Position numbers and translations under genes: made by a program. DNA of 64,000 nt. It comes from Dactylorhiza incarnata (taxonomy: Eukaryota; Streptophyta; Magnoliopsida; Asparagales; Orchidaceae). The DNA is taken from positions 2,022,501 through 2,086,500 of the forward strand of contig JAWHQI010000228.1 in NCBI GenBank assembly GCA_033032865.1. The letters run 5' to 3'. Every line of letters begins with the position of its first letter. Positions within the stretch are counted from its first letter, which is position 1. The notes beneath the pieces are model-generated. The model made no database searches and had not been told where the DNA came from. It worked only from the letters and a program-made list of their open reading frames with translations. Shown here piece by piece: positions 57,892-64,000 of the stretch.

Positions 57892-58376
57892 ACAGATATA
57901 TAAGAGCATCTTCGCACGGGCTACGCCCGTGCTCGATGCTCTTCGCAGTGACAGTACACTTGCAGCGACGGTACCTCTGCCCAAAGTCACCCTTCTTGGG
58001 CGCTCGGTCAATTTACAGTGCACCGGGAGACCCCGTGCCCAGCTCGACAGTAGCCACTCCTCGGTAGTGTCCTAACGTGACGATAGTCCTGCAGTTCGCA
58101 AACAACACGTGCACGACAGTACCCCGGACACGAATGTAGTTTGACTGCGGCCGTCACTCCGGCTGCAATCACCTTCTCTCGGGCTCACAGATATCGCACG
58201 ACGGTTTGCCCTCTGATCGCTACCCCCGAGCACAGCATTGTAATTGCACTGTCAATTGACCGGGCGCCCGAGAAGGGGTGACTTTGGGCAGAGGTACCGT
58301 CGCTGCAAGTGTACTGTCGCTGCGAAGAGCATCGAGAACGGGCATAGCCCGTGCGAAGATGCTCGTATATGTCTGT
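57892..58376. mobile_element. Foldback MITE, copy 2
   Basis: It has the same terminal hairpin (GAGCATCTTCGCACGGGC...GCCCGTGCTCGATGCTC) and arms as copy 1 (GACAGTACAC, GCGACGGTACCTC), with a longer and different centre. The ends ACAGATATATA and TATATGTCTGT are inverted repeats. It is a separate insertion 545 bases from copy 1. Confidence 0.85.
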
Positions 58377-60116
58377 ATATATGTATGTATATTATCATAT
58401 AATTCACTGAGGCCCAAATTTATTTCTACAGCATAGATATGAAAATTCTTTTGCATATCATTCATAGACCCTAAAGCATTGAACTGTTGAAATCAACTAA
58501 AACTGGGTTCACTAAAACTGGGTTCAAAGGCAAATGACAGTTTGGTGCATATTATGACATGTGATTATATATACATACAAATGACATCTAAAGTCAAAAA
58601 ATTTTTAACTGAATTCTTATTTCCTACATAACTGTAGTTAATAAGCAATTGAAGCACAGAAAGAAACATATAATTGAGACATACATAACTTCTCCAGATG
58701 CCAAAAAATGCTCCAAACCTTAATGAAATGTCAGGTAGCAAGTGCACTTGCAAGCCATTTGTGATTATTCTCTGGTACAAAAATGGCTCCACTCTGATGC
58801 ATTTCTTAATTTGATCATCGTACACATGTACAATTCTTAATTTGACTATTTCTGCCTTGAAGTGCAGAAATGCATTGAATGCAGTTGGTAGCAGTGTCGA
58901 ATTGCACTGCTTGCAGTGCGTAAATGCATAGTCCTTCAGCTTGGTCTCCACCGCCGAAACATACATATTCCAGTGATTTTCTGTCTCCAACGGCAAGGGA
59001 TTTCATTGCTTGCGTTGATTGACTTCATCCAGCAGAGATTCTGTCCAGGCCCCTGCAATGGGCCGTTGAAGTTCAACCCGACTCGGCATCAAATGGCAAC
59101 TGCAGTTTTCAGTTTCACATCATTTTAGGAAGCACCGACCGCATAATTTTTTGTTTTTGCCTTTGGAGTCACCACCGCCGGAGATGACATATTCCAGTAA
59201 TTTTCTTTCTCCAACGGCAAGGGTTTTCATTGTCGGCGTTGATTGAGTTCATCCCAGCAACTCGATTAAAGTTCTTATACCAAATAATAATCAATATCTT
59301 TGTACTCAGTTGCTCATGAGTCAGTACACCTCATTATACAATCCGAAGAAAGCCTAGGATTTCACCTTTTTATTTGCCGGTGACATTATTTACCATTTTG
59401 TACATTGCAAAATACATCATAATTACATGCCAACACAACATATTTCTAGTATTTTGTATATTTGTCCAGAAATACAATTGAAAAAGTTAATATCTAAACT
59501 AATTGTGTTAATCACTCCATGCGGAGAATGGCATTATCCATCGATATACAATCTCCAGCTTTACTTTGGGACCGTTACCTCAAGCTGCTGCATCATCAAT
59601 AACAAATATAGCTATGTGCAAATATTGATTATTGATACATGAAAAGGAAATTAGAAATTTAAAAAAAAAACTGGTAAGGATTGAAGGCGACCTGACTGAA
59701 TGAAGGCGAGGAGACCTGACTGGTTGAAGGAAAGGAACCGGCGTACATGTCGCTGTGGAGACCTTCTACAATCTTTCATCAAATAGGAGCGGCAGATAAT
59801 TTATCAAATCCGGCAGATCTGGCACTGCTTGAATTAAAAAGACTTGTATGCATCATTGTGACAATTGACCAAACATCTTGTAAGCATTGATTTAATTAGT
59901 AATTAGACAGGCCATGTCTACATGTTTTTAACATATTACATAGATTATTACTATTATTTCTATATAAAAGAAACAACAAATATGATTAAATCCGTGCCTT
60001 GAGTCAAAAGAGAAATAGCTGCTCATGTGTACATAAGTTGTTTGTTTGTGTATGAAATATGATAGTAATCAGTATGAGAAGAAAGTATGAGACTTGGCCT
60101 AATGAATGATTACGAC
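58377..60116. other. Anonymous AT-rich DNA with a ~90-bp direct duplication
   Basis: No recognised gene. A segment containing CATATTCCAGT, TCTCCAACGGCAAGGG and GCGTTGATTGA occurs at about 58948-59033 and again, about 85% similar, at 59171-59259. The minus-strand ORF of 143 codons (58565-58996) has no family I recognise; it overlaps another ORF in a second frame and is probably not real. Confidence 0.5.
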
Positions 60117-60479
60117 TGTTGGGAAATAGGTGCGAATCATTTCCCCTGCACATCCTAAATATTATTTAAAATGATTTCATATATCATTAAGGGTGAGTAA
60201 AAGTACAATCAAGAAAATTGAAAATTGAAATAAACAAACATGATATATAGTAAGTTGTTACGTGCACGTCGCAGTAGGCTATGCGTGTTAAGGTATATTT
60301 AGCATGTGTATCATATGTTAAACGGAACCCTAACGGGTCCGTTAACGGGTCGTCGGGGATTTAGAGTTACGCCTATAAATACCCAGCGGCGGGTAGTTCA
60401 TTCCAAATTTGATGTTCACTCGGATGCTTCGAGCACCGTTTCATTTTCGAAGTCTTTCTCTCGTGAGCGTTTAGCCCGC

Positions 60480-60510
<31 letters not shown>

Positions 60511-61123
60511 TCCCGTGTGGTTTCTTCTCCCTAGTAACCGTTGTTCCCGATCGAAAACCGCTGCAGTGCTTCCCTGTCGATCGAGGGAACGAAGGAGACG
60601 CAGGCCAATAACCGCTCCCTGTTCGTGCGTTGGGATGGTATTCGCCACTCGTCTCTCGCGGGGAAGACGACGCCAGTTGGTCGGAGCCATCACAGATTCG
60701 TTCTTCTTCTGTGCGTGGTCGTTTGTTTTTCCTGTCCGAGGATCGCGCCTCTCCTTCCTCTTCGTGGTCGCTTTTCCCTCGCCTGTGAGCCGTCGCACCG
60801 CTGTAGTTCTCGTACGCGAAAGAGAAGCCGCTGAGAAGTTCGTCGCCGCGTTCGCAGGAGTAGCCGACGCCGCAAGCCCTAGAGGTCGTTGTTTCCTGTG
60901 TGGGCGTTCTCCGTCAGCGATTTCCTCCTTCTTCATCTCAGAATCAGTGAAATCGCAGAGTTCCTCTTCGATTCTCTGGAGGAAAAGGACAGCCGGTTTT
61001 CTTCCCTCATCTTGGCGAAATCGAGTTAAGTTATAGTCTTCCTCCTTGCCTGGGTACCGATCCAGTCGCCGGCGTGATCTGCGATCCAGTGCAGAAACCC
61101 AGAATCCGACTGCTCCTCCTTCA
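60117..61123 (+). repeat. Probable 5' LTR of Copia element L
   Basis: It starts TGTTGGGAAATAGG, a common Copia LTR beginning. TATAAATA is at 60374-60381. A 28-base C run is at about 60479-60508. The right end is guessed from a weak primer-site-like ATATCGAGAGC (61126-61136); the second LTR lies outside the window, so the end is uncertain. Confidence 0.4.
60374..60381 (+). promoter_or_regulatory. TATA box of element L
   Basis: TATAAATA stands about 1 kb before the gag ATG in a GC-richer leader. Transcription would start near 60405. Confidence 0.6.
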
Positions 61124-61371
61124 GATATCGAGAGCAAAGGTTGCCGGCGGGCTGCTGTGAATCTCCTTCTTCGTCAGGCTTGCCGCAAGGGATCTGCGAC
61201 CACTCCTGTATTCGGCTCTAGGAGGAGAAGCCGCCGGTTGCAGTTTTTCAACAGTATTTCGATCTGCAACTTCAACCAAGATCTGGGAGAGACTGTTAAG
61301 TGAAGTGCAGTGATCTTTTACAGTGCAGTTTTTGTTCCAGTGCTTGAGAAGTTCTGAACCGTCTGCAAGCG

Positions 61372-64000
61372 ATGGCCTCGCTTTCGAAGAGCAGCAGTCT
61401 CTCCTCTCCCGTGCCGTTGATAAAGCTGAAGAAATTCTCCCATTCGAAGTTCAGTGCCTGGAAGAGGAATACCCAGTTCGGTATGAAATATCTGAATATC
61501 TTTTATACGCTGCAGACTGGCCTCGCAGATTTCAAAGGTGAAGACGACATTGCTCAGTGGATCAGCGACGAAGACTTCTGTCGTGATTATCTCCTGAATT
61601 GTCTCTCCAATTCACTGGCCGAGACGTTTGGGAAACTGAAGACAGCGAAAGAGATCTGGAATGCGCTGGAAGATCAGTTCAAGGAGGAGGAGAACATGTC
61701 CAAGACGCATCTGGTGGACAGGTTCATGGGATTCACCTTCACAGAGGATAGGGAAATCCTTCCCCAGATCGCCGACCTGGAGAATCTGGTGGCCAAGCTC
61801 AACAGTGAAAGTCTCTCTCTGCAAGATGGGTCCGTTGCTGGTGCCATCATCTACAAGCTCCCCTCAGCATGGTACTCTTTCAAGACGGAGATGTATCGCA
61901 AGAAGACTCAGGTCAGTCTGAAAGAACTCAAGCGGTTCATCTGCATTGAGGATGAGAATCGGACAAGGCATGTTAAGGAGGTGGTGAGCAAGCAGCAATC
62001 TGCTGCTAATATGGTCACACACCCAAAGAGGAAGCCTAGATCTGATCGGACTCGACCTCCCCCCAGTGCACCCGTAGTAGTAGACACCAGCAAGAAGATC
62101 AAGAAGTTCAAAGGCAAGTGCTACAACTGCAACAAGTGGGGTCACTGCGCTTCTGAGTGCAGGCAACCCAAGAAGCCCGATGCTAACCCACCAAAGCCTG
62201 ATAACAGAGCACATATGCTCCATCAGACTGCGCCCTCTCACTTTGTTGCCAAGGTTGGGAACGTTCAGGCCAGTACTGACTGGTGGTTAGATTCGGGGGC
62301 GACCTGCCACGTCTGCAACAACTCTGCTCTGCTGAAGGATGTCACTCCAACCTCTGAGACAGTTACTGTGGCAAATGGAGCCACTGCTGAGGTACTCCAG
62401 ACCAAGACCGTGGATCTGCTACTCTCTTCAGGTACGCATTTAATTTTGAAAGATGTTAAATACATTCCTACATTAGCTTCTAATTTAATATCGATTAGTT
62501 TGTTAAGCGATGCGGGTATGTCCTTTAACATCAGTGGTGGTAGGGTGACCCTCATGGTTAACTCACATTATTTTGGTCGTGCGAACGTAGTCAACGGAAT
62601 GTATCGTCTGAGTCTAGCAAACGAAGTAGTTAATCAGGTTAGTTCTAATTTGATTGATCCTAAGACTCTACACGTAAGACTAGGACATGTCAACTATAGA
62701 AAACTACTTCTGCTCGCTAGAACTCACAACATCCCCTTAGACACTAAAACCAAATTCGACAAATGTGAGATATGTGCTCAAACCAAGATAACTAGAACAC
62801 CATTCAGTCAGGTGTCTAGGAGTACACGTTTACTAGAGTTGATACACTCTGACATTTGTGACTACAAAAGTTTTGTCACACGTGGTGGTCGGAAGTACCT
62901 GATAACTTTTATCCACGACTTCTCTAGATATACTCACATCTATCTCTTAAAATCAAAAGATGAAGCTTTTGAAAATTCCAAATTTTCAAAAATAGGGTTG
63001 AGAACCAGTTGGATTTGAAAATTAAGCGACTTAGGAGTGATCGAGGAGGTGAGTACGTCTCGGGTGAGTTTAGGGATTTTCTTGCCAGCCATGGCATCAT
63101 ACCTGAAACCACTGCCCCTTATTCGCCCCAGTCAAACGGTATTGCCGAGCGGAAAAATAGAACTTTAACAGAGATGTTGAATTCTATGTTGTTGACTGCC
63201 GGTATGTCTGCCGCTTATTGGGGAGAAGCAGCCCTCGCGTCGAATCACATCCTAAATATGGTTCCTCATGCTAAATTGAAGCAAACCCCGTATGAGCTTT
63301 GGTTTAAGAGACCGCCAAGATTTGATCACCTAAAAACCTGGGGTTGTATCGCCTATGTTAGGATACCTGACATAAGGAGATCTAAGTTAGGACCTAAGAC
63401 GAACACTTGTGTATACTTAGGATGTGCGGTGGATAGTGCTGCAGACCGATTTCTAGATCTCTCTACCAACTCGGTTATTGAGTCTAGAGACGCTGTGTTC
63501 TTTGAGGATAAGTTTCTTAGAGATAAGAACTTGACTCTTCCCGGTCTGCCAGACACCAGTTCTGATACCCTCGTTGGGACGGCACTACGACTCCCTGACA
63601 CTGAGCCAGTTCACACTAGTGCCCTAGAGTCCACTAGGTTATCTAATAGGGAACGTGTTCCTAAAAGCTTCGGTACAGATTTTATGACGTACCACGTTGA
63701 CGCTGATCCATCCACCTATACGGAAGCGATGCGATCCAGGGATTCCCTGTTATGGAAAGAAGCTATTGATGATGAGATGCACTCTCTCATGGAGAACCAC
63801 ACTTGGACATTAGTTGACATACCCAAAGGAGCTAAGACCATTGGGAGCAAGTGGGTTCTTAAGAAGAAACTGAATCCAGATGGGAGTATCGCTAAGTACA
63901 AAGCACGTCTAGTTGCCAAAGGCTTCACTCAAGTGAGTGGAGTTGACTACTTTGATACATACTCACCTGTTTGTCACATTGCAATGATCAGGGTTCTTCT
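61372..64000 (+). pseudogene. Copia element L gag-pol, one frameshift, cut by window end
   Basis: The ATG at 61372 opens a gag of the UBN2 type (WISDEDFCRDYLLNCLSNSL region, residues ~55-200) with one CCHC knuckle CYNCNKWGHCASEC (~250-263). It runs straight into the protease WWLDSGATCHVC (~304), the GAG-pre-integrase segment (HVRLGHVNYRKL...CEICAQTK) and the integrase start HSDICDYKSF, IHDFSRYTHIYLL. A one-base loss near 62970-62985 shifts the frame. It resumes with RSDRGGEYVSGEFRDF, SPQSNGIAERKNRTL and WGEAALASNHIL, and enters RT (SKWVLKKKLNPDG, ARLVAKGFTQVSG) before the window ends. gag and pol share one frame with no intervening stop, unlike the Sireviruses. Apart from the frameshift no other break is seen. 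Confidence 0.88.

Noticed and set aside
58565..59006. Possible host gene on the minus strand (143 and 63 residues in two frames)
   Set aside because: There is no family resemblance, no splice-site arrangement I can defend, and it overlaps a duplicated segment.
60373..61137. 254-residue minus-strand ORF and overlapping plus-strand ORFs of up to 173 residues
   Set aside because: They lie in the GC-rich leader of element L and run through a C/G homopolymer; no domain is recognisable and they conflict with the plus-strand element.

Overview
This is a stretch of plant (angiosperm-type) repeat-rich genomic DNA. The evidence is that essentially all recognisable coding sequence belongs to plant LTR retrotransposons of the Copia and Gypsy superfamilies, with a hAT DNA transposon, an RTE-type LINE fragment, a tRNA-like SINE head and foldback MITEs between or inside them. 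The background is AT-rich. I recognised no host protein gene, no rRNA gene, no functional tRNA gene and no bacterial feature.

Layout, left to right. 1-3.34 kb holds a plus-oriented Gypsy LTR (1-1168), an LTR end of a minus-oriented Gypsy element (1169-2516) and its broken integrase tail. 3.34-25.47 kb is a Copia pol fragment split by a Gypsy-type LTR element, 'G' (3439-24739, target duplication TTCTT). G has a 5.3-kb LTR and almost no internal region. Its left LTR is itself split by a young Sirevirus-type Copia element, 'Sire1' (6548-15924, target duplication GTGTG); the right LTR preserves the matching empty site. 25.47-40.19 kb is a Gypsy LTR, 'H', interrupted by a second Sirevirus, 'Sire2' (26128-38357, target duplication CCTCA), which carries a hAT element containing a 5'-truncated RTE LINE. 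40.19-50.54 kb is LTR 'J' interrupted by a degenerate chromovirus-like Gypsy element, 'I' (from 41546). Its right LTR is interrupted at 50542 by a Copia-type LTR element, 'K', whose visible internal region has no gag-pol but an env-position ORF. 54.6-57 kb holds a hairpin, a SINE-like unit and another Gypsy LTR, then two compound foldback elements (to 58.4 kb), anonymous AT-rich DNA, and the 5' part of a plus-strand Copia element, 'L', that runs off the window.

The most interesting material is in the two Sireviruses. (1) Both keep one in-frame UAG at the gag-pol boundary, preceded by a conserved in-frame block that also looks like a minimal GT...AG unit. In Sire2 the two ORFs on either side are otherwise open. 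(2) Each has a GC-rich palindrome set unrelated in sequence to the other's, placed at the same positions: U3 just upstream of the TATA box, inside gag after the same codons, and 3' of pol. (3) In Sire2 the same palindromes also stand immediately upstream of the TATA box of an antisense gene (about 30.06-31.81 kb), which has a candidate 5'-UTR intron and encodes a protein resembling the uncharacterised plant-transposon-protein ORFs. This suggests an element-encoded regulator sharing cis-elements with the LTR, which is a hypothesis. Several Gypsy LTRs here also carry their own palindromic minisatellites.
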